A stretch of 64,000 nt of DNA from Candidatus Eisenbergiella stercoravium (GCA_019113175.1 DXHY01000054.1:1-64000); one strand, 5' to 3'. Shown: positions 32,479 to 41,640, numbered from the stretch's first letter. Program-made: numbers and translations. The notes: generated from the sequence alone by a model not told the origin.

Positions 32479-33945
32479 TTATCCTTCATTCCATCCCGCG
32501 ATTCTGGTCAGAATGATTTCCGGATACCCGTACAGGCTGGCCGGATAGCTGCGCAGGTTGCCAGTGTTGGAATCCACCAGATAATCCACCACCTCGCCCT
32601 GTGCGTTTGTCACCACAGACGCAATCACCACCGTATGGCCCCAGTCCCCGTCGATCCCCATATGGAGCAGATCTCCGGGTTCTCCGGAAAAGTAAGGCGC
32701 TTCCGTCTCCGCCACAAGGCCGTATCCGGAATTTGCCGCCGCATATTCCACGAACTCATTTACGCCGGTCCAGGAGCTGGAGCGTCCCTGAGCGCCCGGG
32801 CTGTTGGACACCTCGTCCGAATACCATTTCCAGACCGCATCTCCGTAGATATCCATGGGAATTCCTCCGGCAAGGAGCACCTGTGAGGCAAAATTCTGGC
32901 AATTTCCTCCGCTTCCGGCATAGTCGGGCCACGCATCGTTTCGTTCTTCCACATATCTGTCCGCATAGGCCGCCGCAGCCTGTCTGTCATAGGTGTACTG
33001 CGCCTGCAGCTCCTCCGGTTCCCTGTCCCGGTTCATCTCTCTGGCAAGAAGCTCTTCCTGCGCCAGAATGAGATATTCCGGAGCCGCCTCCGCATATCGG
33101 AGTGCCGCTTCCTCTCCGCCGCCCTCACTCCAGAGCATCATATAAACCGCATCGAACATCATATGGCTTCTGATTTTCCAGCTTCCGTCCATCTGTTCCA
33201 GCTCAAACTGATGAAAGCCTCCATAGCGCTCAGAAGCGATCTCCGGATTCTGATTAAAATTCTGTGTGTTATCTTCTCTGGCAAAAATGTGCAGGGAGCC
33301 GTCTTCCTCCTGCGTGATTTCGCTCAGCGTCAGAGAATAACTCCAGGAAGCGAGCGTATAGTCCGCATCCTGCATCTGTCTCAAACCGATCTGAAAATCG
33401 ATGGCGCTGTCCGCAAGGGCCGCCTGTTCCTCATCTGAAAAAAGAGAGGCGATCTCCTCCTGCGGCTCAAGATCCTCCAGGGAGGAGAAATACAGGTTCA
33501 TATAATCCAGAATAATCTGTTCCTGCTCTTCATTCAAAAGCGGGACCTCCGAAGCGTAAAAGAGTTCACCGCTTCCGCGCATTGCAGAACCGGCCTCATC
33601 TCTCTCAACGTCATCCGTTTTCGAAGTGCCTTCCTCTTCGGCAGCCAGCCTCGCCGAGGCCGTTTTCGATCCGTTGCCCTCCGTTTCCGATAAAGCAGCC
33701 GCCTGTCCCATCAATGTCTGCGCGGAAGCTGTCTGCGTCACGGCCGCCGTCCGTTTCAGGCTGCCGCAGCCCGCCAGACAGGACAGAAACACGAGGCATG
33801 CTGCCGGAAATATTGCCTGACGGGCCGCCAGACATAATGTCCGCCAGAACCTCCGGCAGGCTGACCGGCCAGGTTCCTTCAGAGGCACCTGCCCGGATGT
33901 CCGGCAGGCTACATCGTTTTTCCAACAGCCTTTTTCTCTGTCCAT
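32479..33945 (-). CDS. Amidase-domain lipoprotein (putative peptidoglycan amidase)
   Basis: 488 residues. A basic N-terminus is followed by a hydrophobic stretch and the lipobox LAGC (PAACLVFLSCLAGCGSLK), predicting an extracellular lipoprotein. After a low-complexity Thr/Ala/Glu linker comes a domain of about 200 residues of unknown type, then a C-terminal Amidase_6-type domain: YDRQAAAAYADRYVEERN, the catalytic Cys in GGNCQNFASQVLLAGG, and His in GDWGHTVVIAS. Such domains are cysteine amidases/peptidases presumed to act on the cell wall. Start 33945 has GGAGG at ten bases; a longer frame upstream is not favoured. It lies downstream of the decayed MoxR cluster. Confidence 0.8.
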   Translation of the reverse strand: MDREKGCWKNDVACRTSGQVPLKEPGRSACRRFWRTLCLAARQAIFPAACLVFLSCLAGCGSLKRTAAVTQTASAQTLMGQAAALSETEGNGSKTASARLAAEEEGTSKTDDVERDEAGSAMRGSGELFYASEVPLLNEEQEQIILDYMNLYFSSLEDLEPQEEIASLFSDEEQAALADSAIDFQIGLRQMQDADYTLASWSYSLTLSEITQEEDGSLHIFAREDNTQNFNQNPEIASERYGGFHQFELEQMDGSWKIRSHMMFDAVYMMLWSEGGGEEAALRYAEAAPEYLILAQEELLAREMNRDREPEELQAQYTYDRQAAAAYADRYVEERNDAWPDYAGSGGNCQNFASQVLLAGGIPMDIYGDAVWKWYSDEVSNSPGAQGRSSSWTGVNEFVEYAAANSGYGLVAETEAPYFSGEPGDLLHMGIDGDWGHTVVIASVVTNAQGEVVDYLVDSNTGNLRSYPASLYGYPEIILTRIAGWNEG

Positions 33946-34025
33946 TTCCAATCGTCCTCCATCCTCTTCCGCTTCCTCCGGGCTTCCTGCCCCATAAACG
34001 GCTCTTTCCACAATTTGCTGAATCC

Positions 34026-34160
34026 TTACGGCATCGCATAGGGAAGGGCACAGGCGGCAGCAGGCTTCTCCGGAAAGTCCTCCTGCGTCCCGTCATACTC
34101 CGTCATATGCCCGCAGAGGCGAAGCATCTGAAGCAGTCTGTCAAATACCTGCCGGCAGTC
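34026..34160 (-). pseudogene. C-terminal remnant, possibly of a transglutaminase/DUF4129-type protein
   Basis: The frame reads DCRQVFDRLLQMLRLCGHMT then EYDGTQEDFPEK, which resembles the helical C-terminal tail of TgpA/DUF4129 proteins that normally follow MoxR and DUF58 genes. It is joined out of frame to the DUF58 remnant, and its own start is missing. The assignment is by position and loose similarity. Confidence 0.4.
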
Positions 34161-34441
34161 TGGGAAGAAGCTCCGCCGGAACACGGGTATAGACGGACTG
34201 CGCCTCCTTCGCACAGGCATCCTGCACTTCTCCGTACCATTCCATCTGCACGAAAAAGCTTTCCGGTCCCCTCTCCGATGTGCATATCCTGCTGCTCAAT
34301 TTTCAGATACCGGGAAAGAAAAAACAGAGGCGGAAAGGAAAGCAGCGCCGCCATACTCAGCACCAGAAGAGGAGGATACCGGTACAATCCCGCTATATAG
34401 AGGGATAAAATGACAAAAAGGAGAAAGGCCGCTCTTTTCAT
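34103..34441 (-). pseudogene. DUF58-family membrane protein, truncated
   Basis: The first 48 residues (MKRAAFLLFVILSLYIAGLY and on to FFLSRYLK) are the two N-terminal membrane spans usual in DUF58 proteins; after about 70 residues the sequence becomes arginine/cysteine-rich and unlike the von Willebrand-type domain that should follow. The ATG overlaps the MoxR-type stop (ATGA), as in intact moxR-DUF58 operons. A large deletion has joined the N-terminal part to other sequence, so no functional protein of about 400 residues can be made. Confidence 0.6.
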
Positions 34442-35274
34442 CGGCTCTTCTCCCCCATCGGCGGCCTTTTTGTATTTTCCAGGATTTCCCTGACGATCTC
34501 CTCCTTCGATCTGTTTTCCATTCTCGCTTCCACATTCATGGTGATCCGGTGTGTGATCACATAGGGGAACTGCCGTTCCACGTCTGCAGGTGTCACATAA
34601 TCCCGGCCATCCAGTCAGGCCGAAGCCTTTGCCATTTTCACCATGGCGATGGTCCCTCTTGGGCTCGCTCCTCTTTCGATATAGGGATGATTTCTGGTTG
34701 CCGTCACCAGGCTGAGAATATATTCATATACCGCATCGCTGATAAAAACCGTATGGACCGCGCTTTGCATGTCAAGAAGCGTTTCCCGATCCAGCACGTT
34801 TCCCGATCCAGCACGGGGCTGGCCAGAATCGTCCGTTCCTCTTCCCCGACGCCCTTCGCCAGCGCCAGCTCGCTCTCTCGTCACTCCTTCCACTGTTACC
34901 CTTCGTTCTTCCATCACCTCTAAAAGCGCCGACTGTGTCTTTGGGGAAGTCCTGTTGATTTCATCTGCCAGAAGCAGATTGCAGAAAACACAGCCGGGCT
35001 GATAGACAAACCTCTCTTCGGTAGATGGAAAATCCGGTCAGATCTGATGGCATCACATCAGGAGTGAACTGGATCCGCCTGTAATCCAGACCGAGGACTC
35101 TGGAAAAGGCCGCGGCCAGCGTGATCTTACCTACACCGGGGATGTCTTCCAGAAGAATATGTCCGTTTGCCAGGATCGCAGTCATGACTTCCCGGATCTC
35201 CTTTTTCTTACCCAGTATGACCCGGCACATCTGCACCACAGCCTCCCGTACCCTTTCCTGATCTGATGTCAAAT
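34438..35274 (-). pseudogene. MoxR-type AAA ATPase, disrupted
   Basis: TTG start after GGAGG. The first part reads as MoxR (VVQMCRVILGKKKEIREVMT, ILLEDIPGVGKITLAAAFSR) but the Walker A Thr is Ile (GVGKITL). A frameshift near 35030 separates it from [39 protein letters not shown]. The segment that should follow with the sensor and arginine finger is deleted, joined with a further frameshift and a direct 17-bp duplication (GTGCTGGATCGGGAAAC twice). A TGA replaces a sense codon before LDGRDYVTPADVERQF. Several independent lesions show a decayed gene. MoxR ATPases act as chaperones for von Willebrand-domain partners. Confidence 0.85.
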
Positions 35275-35323
35275 GTTCCCACCTCCGTTCGGATGAAGTC
35301 TGTATTTTCAACCTACATAATAA

Positions 35324-35340
35324 TTGTAAAGAATTTGTGA
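35324..35340 (-). promoter_or_regulatory. Predicted regulator box upstream of the decayed MoxR cluster
   Basis: Minus strand TCACAAA-N4-TTACAA: two half-sites with 11-bp phase, followed by a TATTAT -10-like sequence. The same string occurs upstream of the response regulator gene at 37633-37649. Confidence 0.6.
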
Positions 35341-35370
35341 GAAAAAAGTCAGATTTTTCTGAAGCCTGTT

Positions 35371-36903
35371 TTACAATCGGCCTGCCTCATTGCGTGCCGA
35401 CTGCCTGCGCCCGGCTTCCTTTTCCGAATAGCAGAACCAGAAAATGTTCAGCCCATCCCGGCAGTCCACTCCATACTCCATTCCATGAGCCTGCAGGATC
35501 GTGCTGACGATGGAAAGGCCAAGACCCGTTCCTTCATGCCGCCCTCCCTGATGCTGGCTGCGCTGATACCGCTCCCAGATCAGCTCCCGGTCCTCCTCCG
35601 GAATGGCCTCTCCCGGATTTTTCACCAGAACCGTACTTTTGCCGTCTTTTTTCTCAATCTCCACCGTAATTTCCAGGCCGTCTTTCGTATGGTTCATCGC
35701 GTTGTAAAGAAGATTTCTCACCACCTGGCTGATCTTCAGCGCATCTACATATGCCGCGATCTCCTTTTCCGGCGTTTCCAGCCGGAGGGTGATTCCATGC
35801 TCCGCTGCGCTCTGCTCGCACAAAAGCACCTCTGATTCCACGATCTCGTACAGATTGTACCAGTCCCTGCGAAGCTGCAGATAGCCCGCCTGAAGCTGGG
35901 AATAATCCAGAATATCGCTCACCATCTCGCTCATCCTGTGGGATTCTCTGATGATCAGATTCAGATCCTCTTCCCGCTTTTCCTGATCCTTCCAGTGAAT
36001 GTCCCGCACCATTTCCGCGTAGCCGCTGATCAGCGCCAGAGGTGAACGAAGCTCATGAGATACGTTCGCAATGACCTCCTTACGCAGATCATCCACACGC
36101 CGAAGCGCCCGGCCCAGCTGCCGGACGGACTCCGCAAGCTGTCCGATCTCATCCTTTCTTACCAGATCCGGTTCTGCAGTCAGGTCACCCTTTGCCAGCT
36201 CATCCACCGTTCCCTTGATGATGTGGATTGGCTTTGTAAAGCTCCTGGAAAGCAGCGCCGCCAGCACGGCGGAGACAAGACTTAACAGTATGCTGAACGC
36301 AACCAGCTGTTTCCGGTTCATGTCCAGAACCTCATACAGCTCCGTAAAGGAATGGTACAGAACAGCATAGGCCTCCTGTCCTTCATATTTCACCGGAATT
36401 CCCATTTCATAGGAATACAGCCTCCCACCTTTTCGTTTCTCCTGAACGTAGCTCTCTCCGTTCAGAATGTCTTCATACGCTTCACTGTTTTGAATATCCT
36501 TCCAGACTGTGATCTCCTGGGAATCGCTTTCCAGATCGATGGGCAGGCCATAGCTGTACATCGCCATCAGCCTTCCTTCTCCATTTACCAGAAGCAGCTT
36601 ACCGTCCGCCGCCTTGCTCAGATAGGGGATCAGATTGCCATTCTCAGCCAGATCGTCCGTCATCAGTTCTTCCATAATGGGATCCAGCCTGTCCTGGATT
36701 CCGTTCACGGCCATATTCACATAATTTCTCTCCATCACCAGAATCTGAATTACCCACATAAGACCGATGGTAAAGACCACCAGCACCATCATGATGAGCC
36801 AGAGTCTCACTCCCATTCTGGAATGAAAAGGGATTTTTTTTACGTTTGAGGTCCTCTCATGAAGCGCGGCCTCCTTCTCTTTTTCAGGACTCTTTGTAGT
36901 CAA
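35371..36903 (-). CDS. Sensor histidine kinase (HAMP-HisKA-HATPase)
   Basis: 510 residues. Membrane spans near 33-56 and 195-217 enclose an extracellular sensor of about 140 residues. A HAMP domain follows (SRSFTKPIHIIKGTVDELAKGD), then HisKA with His in IANVSHELRSPLALISGY and an HATPase domain (NLLYNAMNHTKDG; EGTGLGLSIVSTILQAHG). The charged first 25 residues are unusual. The start codon overlaps the end of the response regulator gene by 20 bp, so the pair is translationally coupled. The predicted target operon, a MoxR/DUF58 cluster, lies just downstream and is decayed; whether the kinase has other targets is unknown. Confidence 0.88.
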   Translation of the reverse strand: MTTKSPEKEKEAALHERTSNVKKIPFHSRMGVRLWLIMMVLVVFTIGLMWVIQILVMERNYVNMAVNGIQDRLDPIMEELMTDDLAENGNLIPYLSKAADGKLLLVNGEGRLMAMYSYGLPIDLESDSQEITVWKDIQNSEAYEDILNGESYVQEKRKGGRLYSYEMGIPVKYEGQEAYAVLYHSFTELYEVLDMNRKQLVAFSILLSLVSAVLAALLSRSFTKPIHIIKGTVDELAKGDLTAEPDLVRKDEIGQLAESVRQLGRALRRVDDLRKEVIANVSHELRSPLALISGYAEMVRDIHWKDQEKREEDLNLIIRESHRMSEMVSDILDYSQLQAGYLQLRRDWYNLYEIVESEVLLCEQSAAEHGITLRLETPEKEIAAYVDALKISQVVRNLLYNAMNHTKDGLEITVEIEKKDGKSTVLVKNPGEAIPEEDRELIWERYQRSQHQGGRHEGTGLGLSIVSTILQAHGMEYGVDCRDGLNIFWFCYSEKEAGRRQSARNEAGRL

Positions 36904-37555
36904 ATTTATATCCTACCCCCCATACCGTCTGAATCAGCCGCCGGTACTCGCCAAGATGCTCCCGCAGCGACTTGATATGTGTATCCACCGTCCGGGTATC
37001 TCCATAATATTCATATCCCCAGACCGATTCCAGAAACTGCTCCCGTTTCAGAACGATGTGCTCATTGCGCGCAAGCTTCACCAGCAGATCAAACTCCTTC
37101 GGCGGCAGGGAAATCGTCTTATCTCCTGCTTTTACCAGCCGCTCCGCCGTCAGAATACAGAAATCACCAAACCGAAGCGCGGTACCTGCAGCGTTTCCCG
37201 CCCGCTTCAGCACGGCGTTCACCCGCGCCATCAGCTCCTTCGGACTGAACGGCTTCGAAACATAATCATCCGCGCCCAGATTAAAACCGAACAGCTTGTC
37301 ATATTCCTCGCTCCTCGCCGTCAGCATGATCACCGACACCTGAGAATGCTCCCGGATATGGGACAGCGCTTCAAAACCGTCCACCCCAGGCATCATTACA
37401 TCCAGAATCACAATATCAAATTCCGTCTGCCGCGTATTTCTTACCGCCTCTTCAGCATCTTCCGCTTCCGTACACTGAAAATCCTCCAGTTCCGCATATG
37501 TCCGCACCAGTTTGCGAAGATGGGCGTCATCGTCTACAATCAGCATTTTTTTCAT
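36884..37555 (-). CDS. OmpR-family response regulator
   Basis: 223 residues. Receiver domain with MLIVDDDAHLR, phosphoacceptor in IVILDVMMPGVDGF near 53 and Lys in VSKPFSPKEL near 104; winged helix with LPPKEFDLLVKLARNEHIVLKREQFLESVWG and VDTHIKSLREHLGEYRRLIQTVWGVGYKF. It is the partner of the kinase that follows with overlap. Its own upstream region carries TCACAAA-N4-TTACAA, the same box as in front of the MoxR remnant, suggesting autoregulation. Confidence 0.9.
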   Translation of the reverse strand: MKKMLIVDDDAHLRKLVRTYAELEDFQCTEAEDAEEAVRNTRQTEFDIVILDVMMPGVDGFEALSHIREHSQVSVIMLTARSEEYDKLFGFNLGADDYVSKPFSPKELMARVNAVLKRAGNAAGTALRFGDFCILTAERLVKAGDKTISLPPKEFDLLVKLARNEHIVLKREQFLESVWGYEYYGDTRTVDTHIKSLREHLGEYRRLIQTVWGVGYKFDYKES

Positions 37556-37632
37556 CCGGATAGCTCCCTTCCAGTCAGAATTTCACTTACTATTGAGTTT
37601 AATTGATTTACAGAGAAAAGGGTATCTTTAAT

Positions 37633-37649
37633 TTGTAATATTTTTGTGA
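37633..37649 (-). promoter_or_regulatory. Predicted regulator box upstream of the response regulator gene
   Basis: Minus strand TCACAAA-N4-TTACAA, identical in half-sites and spacing to the copy at 35324-35340, about 80 bp upstream of the start codon. The 11-bp period fits binding of an OmpR-family dimer. Confidence 0.6.
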
Positions 37650-37672
37650 AGAAACTCTGAAAAACAGATGTG

Positions 37673-37712
37673 AAAACGGGATACACTCCGGTTCTTCCCG
37701 AAATGCATCCCG
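37673..37712 (-). terminator. Probable terminator of the flavodoxin gene
   Basis: Minus strand CGGGATGCA pairs with TGTATCCCG (one G-U pair) around a GC-rich loop and is followed by TTTTC. It lies about 70 bp after the flavodoxin stop and before the response regulator promoter. Confidence 0.5.
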
Positions 37713-37784
37713 GCTTTTGTCCGGCTGAAAGCCTGACCGGAAGATGCGCCGTCCTGAACGGCTGCAGAATCCTGAAATATTTTA

Positions 37785-38312
37785 TCAGCTTTTAAGGAAA
37801 TCAATCAACGGAGTCAGATACCTTCTCTCCGTCCAGTCACAGGACTTTCCGGAAGCTTCCATCAGCGCCCTTTCCCACGGCTCCAGCGTCTCCCTGTCCT
37901 TTTTCTCCACGGACTTCATCAGAAGGCGGCACAGTGTCCGGTCCGGAAAGCTCATCTCCGCCTCATTCCAGGCCCCACGGCAGTAAAAACACGGTATGCC
38001 CTTCAGCCCGTCCTTAAAATTATGCGCATACAACTCCTCAAACGCCTTCTCCTCATAAGGAGAGGCTCCTACACAGAACACCGCCAGCCGCTTCCCCTGA
38101 AGCTGCTTCAGATTCTTTCTCAAAAATCCGATCCCGGCAATCCCTGAAGCGTAAACTCCGCCGCCCAGCACAATCGTATCATAACGGCGCAGCTTCTCCA
38201 CGGAAGCCTTCCTGGTCTGCATAATATCAAAACAGGTCTCCTCCGCCAGCCACTCCGCATATTTCGCCGTCGCTCCATATTTGGAGCGGTATAAAATAAT
38301 CCCTTTCCCCAT
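37785..38312 (-). CDS. Flavodoxin-domain protein
   Basis: 175 residues. The opening MGKGIILYRSKYGATAKYAEWLAEE contains the flavodoxin FMN phosphate-binding loop (YxSxYGxTxxYA), followed by YDTIVLGGGVYASGI near 50, as in flavodoxin_5/HemG-like proteins. These carry FMN and act in electron transfer or small redox reactions. The C-terminal half, with LYAHNFKDGLKGIPCFYCRGAWNEAEMSF, is typical for the 170-residue Firmicute type. Start 38312 follows AAGGAAAAGG; the longer frame upstream is basic and non-conserved. Neighbouring genes are unrelated. Confidence 0.82.
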   Translation of the reverse strand: MGKGIILYRSKYGATAKYAEWLAEETCFDIMQTRKASVEKLRRYDTIVLGGGVYASGIAGIGFLRKNLKQLQGKRLAVFCVGASPYEEKAFEELYAHNFKDGLKGIPCFYCRGAWNEAEMSFPDRTLCRLLMKSVEKKDRETLEPWERALMEASGKSCDWTERRYLTPLIDFLKS

Positions 38313-38478
38313 GGAATACCTTTTCCTTCTTTCGCGTGTTTTCCAGAACTGCTTCTGCGATTGCCTCTTTACGCAGTTTTGCTTATCATAAAACACACGC
38401 CCCCAAAGAATCTACCATGGTTTTGTAAAATGTTTTCCTGCGCAGCGGCATTGGGCTGGCATGGCGCTTCCTTCTGTC

Positions 38479-39618
38479 CTACGCCTTCCTGCCCCGCCGG
38501 TACCCCCAAAGGGCTGCCTTTCCCGCAAGGCAGGCAAGCCCGGTCAGCAGCAACACACGTTTTACCTTTTCAGCCGCCTCTTCCTTCGTTGCCGGACAGA
38601 GCCTGTAAAAAAAATCTTTGATCGGCCTCGTCGTCCGTTCACCGACCAGCTCTCTGTACGTAAGCAGCCTGGTCTCATAGGCTGCCGGATTTTTTTCATA
38701 AAAAATGAATTCTCTCGCCGCCCGGTCGACTCCATCACCATAATCATTAAAGCCGCAGGAGGGCGTGTAGCCCAGATCCACTCCAAGCCATTTTCCCACA
38801 AAGCTGTTTTTATGATCATGGCCGCAGTAAACGGCAAAGATATCGTTCCGCTCCCGGAAGCTTTCGAACTCCCGATTGTCAGAATCCGGAATGCTGACCG
38901 CTTCCTGAAGCTTTCCTTCTCTGCATTTTTCAGGATCCAGCACATAATATTCTCTGGCATGCGTGCGGTAGGTCCGTACCGCTCCCATGGTTTTCCTGTC
39001 CACCCTTTTCAAAAGCCTGTAGTATTCCGGCAGAGGAATATGCTGAAATACAATGCCCGGCACCGGTCCGCCATTCTCCTGCGCAAATGTATCCCGGACG
39101 CCTTTATACCAGAACAGATCCCCGGGCGGCAGCGGCTGATAACCGCCCTGAGGGAGAGTGCCTCCCGTATCAAACAGATAAACCGCCATGGCGGTCTTCG
39201 TCTCGTCGCTGCTGCGGATTCCTATGGCAAAGGTTCCTTCCTTCGTTCCATGGTGGATTTCCTGGCCTCTCCTGTTCAGCCAGTCCACGCAGCCCGGCAG
39301 GCTCCGGTAAATCTCCATCTGCTCGTCATTCTGAAGTCCGCACTCCAGATCATGGTTTCCAAAGGTCACGGCAAAAGGGATCTTTCTGTCCGTAACCGGC
39401 TTCATAATTCTGCGTATGGTCTCCTCCACCCGTTCTCCTTTTCTGGAGAACCGGCGGCTTGCGCCCTTAAGCTGATCGCCTGTCAGCACCACCAGATCAG
39501 GTTTCGCCCTCTCCAGAGCTGCATTCATTAAAAGCAGCGTATCCTCTGATACATCCGGGATTTCCTGTATATCTGCAAACTGTAATATATGAAAGGTTCC
39601 GTCTTCTCTGAACTTCAT
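38479..39618 (-). CDS. Metallophosphoesterase (calcineurin-like)
   Basis: 379 residues. Metal-binding motifs in order: ILQFADIQEI near 10 (Asp of D-x-H is followed by Gln instead of His), VVLTGDQLKG near 42, TFGNHDLE near 80 (GNHD signature), and YCGHDHKNSFVG near 255 (GHxH-type with His-Asp-His). This is the layout of the Purple acid phosphatase-like/YkuE-type group that hydrolyses phosphate esters. The end (VLLLTGLACLAGKAALWGYR) is a possible membrane anchor. Start 39618 has AAGGAAGG; the longer frame at 39681 has no site. Substrate unknown. Confidence 0.85.
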   Translation of the reverse strand: MKFREDGTFHILQFADIQEIPDVSEDTLLLMNAALERAKPDLVVLTGDQLKGASRRFSRKGERVEETIRRIMKPVTDRKIPFAVTFGNHDLECGLQNDEQMEIYRSLPGCVDWLNRRGQEIHHGTKEGTFAIGIRSSDETKTAMAVYLFDTGGTLPQGGYQPLPPGDLFWYKGVRDTFAQENGGPVPGIVFQHIPLPEYYRLLKRVDRKTMGAVRTYRTHAREYYVLDPEKCREGKLQEAVSIPDSDNREFESFRERNDIFAVYCGHDHKNSFVGKWLGVDLGYTPSCGFNDYGDGVDRAAREFIFYEKNPAAYETRLLTYRELVGERTTRPIKDFFYRLCPATKEEAAEKVKRVLLLTGLACLAGKAALWGYRRGRKA

Positions 39619-39863
39619 CCTGCATCCTTCCTTTCCGACTGCCGCCCGTATCGGATCATATGGCTTCGAACATCCGGACATTGCTGCCGGAGCTGCTTTC
39701 CATATGCGGACGGCTTCTTAAAGAAACGAGGCATAAACTGCCATTTGAAGCTACCACCTTATCATAATCACATCTTTTTTCAAAAACAACAAACTACATA
39801 AAATCTTAAAGAAAGTTTCACATGGATTTAACTTTCCAATAAATTTTCCTTCTCCCTGCGGCC

Positions 39864-40808
39864 TCACATATCCCCCAGTTTCGCCGCTCCAACAATGCCC
39901 GCATCGTTTCCGAATTTCGCCGGGCGCAGCAGGGTCTGGACCTTTGACGCCCTGGAATAGACCATTCGGGCGATGTGCTCCTGCACCTGCGGAAGGAACA
40001 GCTCCGCCGCCCCGCTGATGCCGCCGCCGATCACCAGCTCCGCAGGCTGAAGCAGATTGATCAGATTGGTCAGTCCTTCCGCCAGAAGCTGTGCATAACT
40101 GTCACGTACTGCCAGCGCGGTTTCATCCCCTTCACGCACCGCCTGGAAAAACAGCCTGCCATTCATCCGGGACACGCCGCCTTCCACAAGCGCATTCAAT
40201 CGGCTGTCCGGATGTGTCTCTGCCGCTTCTGCCGCCTGTCTCACCAGTGCGGAAGCAGAAGCATAGGCTTCAAAGCATCCTTTCCTGCCGCAGTTGCAGT
40301 CGATGCCGTCATAACGGATCGTCATATGCCCGATTTCCCCTTCTGCAAAATTCACGCCGCGGTAAAGCTTTCCGTCCAGCACAATACCGCAGCCGATCCC
40401 TGTTCCCAGCGTCACCATAATGAATGAAGAGGAACTGCTTTTACTCAGCAGATATTCTCCCCACGCCGCCAGATTGGCGTCATTGTCAATCAAAACCTTT
40501 TTGCCCAGCTTTTCTTCCAGCATGTCCCGGAATGGAACATCAGAAAAGCTCAGATTGTTTGCGTACTCGATCATTCCCGTCTGCGTATTGAAGCTTCCGG
40601 GCACACCCATGCCGAAGCAGGAAATATCCGACAGGTCTAAGCCATTTTTTTCCAGCAGAAGGCCGATCTTTCCAACCAGTTCTTCTATGTATTTTTCCGC
40701 TCCATGCTCTATATCCGTGGCAAATTCCACCCGATCCTTCAGCGTAAGGCCATCTACCAGCCCCACAGCAGTATGCGTTCCTCCCATATCTATTCCGATT
40801 TCGTACAT
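39864..40808 (-). CDS. ROK family sugar kinase (glucokinase-like)
   Basis: 314 residues. ATP/phosphate loop GIDMGGTHTAVGLVDG at the N-terminus, FGMGVPGSFN near 72, IDNDANLAAWGE near 107 with the catalytic Asp, TLGTGIGCGI near 135, and the ROK zinc motif CNCGRKGCFEAYAS near 175. ROK kinases phosphorylate glucose, fructose or N-acetylhexosamines in the cytoplasm; no DNA-binding domain is present, so it is a kinase rather than a repressor. It could serve sugars released by the fructofuranoside locus 5 kb away, but that is speculation. Start 40808 has AAGGGGAAGAAA. Confidence 0.88.
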   Translation of the reverse strand: MYEIGIDMGGTHTAVGLVDGLTLKDRVEFATDIEHGAEKYIEELVGKIGLLLEKNGLDLSDISCFGMGVPGSFNTQTGMIEYANNLSFSDVPFRDMLEEKLGKKVLIDNDANLAAWGEYLLSKSSSSSFIMVTLGTGIGCGIVLDGKLYRGVNFAEGEIGHMTIRYDGIDCNCGRKGCFEAYASASALVRQAAEAAETHPDSRLNALVEGGVSRMNGRLFFQAVREGDETALAVRDSYAQLLAEGLTNLINLLQPAELVIGGGISGAAELFLPQVQEHIARMVYSRASKVQTLLRPAKFGNDAGIVGAAKLGDM

Positions 40809-40936
40809 TTTCTTCCCCTTTCTGCTGCAAGGCAGCATTTCATATTGAAATGAAATTGGTCGGAAGGACGATTCATTTCTCATCTGAGTATACTACATTT
40901 TTCTCTGATCTATCACCCATTTTCATCAACGTGACA

Positions 40937-41224
40937 TTATTCTTTTTGGGCTGCGGCAAGAACCCGTTCCGCCTCCTGTCTGGTCATGGAAAAATTTTCT
41001 CTGAATTTTCCGATAATCCTCTCATCAGGCAGTCCCATTTCACGGAAAAGCGTTCGGCGCTGCGTTCATATCCCTTCTGCCAGGAAAACAGCGTTCCCTC
41101 CAGAGCAAAAAAACAGCAGCTCCTCCATCATCTGGTCTACATTATTATAAGTTTTTCCAAGAGAAGGATCAGCCTTCATCTGCTGTACTTCCCGCATGGC
41201 CTCGACTGTTTCCGCATTCGGCAT
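40937..41224 (-). pseudogene. Debris of a RelB/DinJ-type antitoxin and a second gene
   Basis: Starting at 41224 after GGAGGGGAA, the frame MPNAETVEAMREVQQMKADP-SLGKTYNNVDQMMEELL is the C-terminal half of RelB/DinJ antitoxins; the DNA-binding N-terminal half is missing. After MEELL the frame continues into unrelated residues to a TGA at 41066. In other frames the following sequence reads SWQKGYERSAER and LFREMGLPDERIIGKFRENF then SMTRQEAERVL, a piece of another gene ending at 40937. No toxin gene is nearby. These are fragments left after rearrangement. Confidence 0.55.
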
Positions 41225-41229
41225 TTCCC

Positions 41230-41640
41230 CTCCTATGTGAACTACCCATTGTCTAAAGCCAATGAGCTTCCTGCTTCATCGACCTCGTATCATCTTGCCC
41301 TTCGGCAAGAAGCATTACCTGCTATCTCCACAGGCGTTAATTTGGGCAGTCCCTGCCCTATATATTTCTGATATGCAGAGTCCATGTTATAAATTGCGTT
41401 GGTCAGAGCAAATTTGTCCACTTCCTTTAGCCATTCATAGCTTTCTTTAATTCTCTGTTACAGTAATTATTACAATCTGTTTTACTGACAGACTTTTTCT
41501 CTTTCTCATATATTTCTTTCCGATATACCAGTGTACGGTTATAAACAAAACGACAACAGCCAAATGTTTTTGTAATCTGTGTTCTCTGTTCGCTATTCGG
41601 ATATATCCTGTATTTATATGCTTTTAGCATTGACTGTCAT
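41230..41640 (-). mobile_element. Decayed IS200/IS605-type element with TnpB remnant
   Basis: The frame 41630-41427 (MLKAYKYRIYPNSEQRTQIT and KTFGCCRFVYNRTL) is the N-terminus of TnpB, the RNA-guided endonuclease of IS605-type elements. A one-base deletion breaks the frame at NRELKK; the correct continuation SYEWLKEVDKFALTNAIYNM is in another frame. Then the sequence jumps to GQGLPKLTPVEIAGNA, the C-terminal tail of TnpB, so the RuvC core is deleted. No TnpA is present. The element right end lies near 41230, next to the RelB remnant. Confidence 0.75.
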
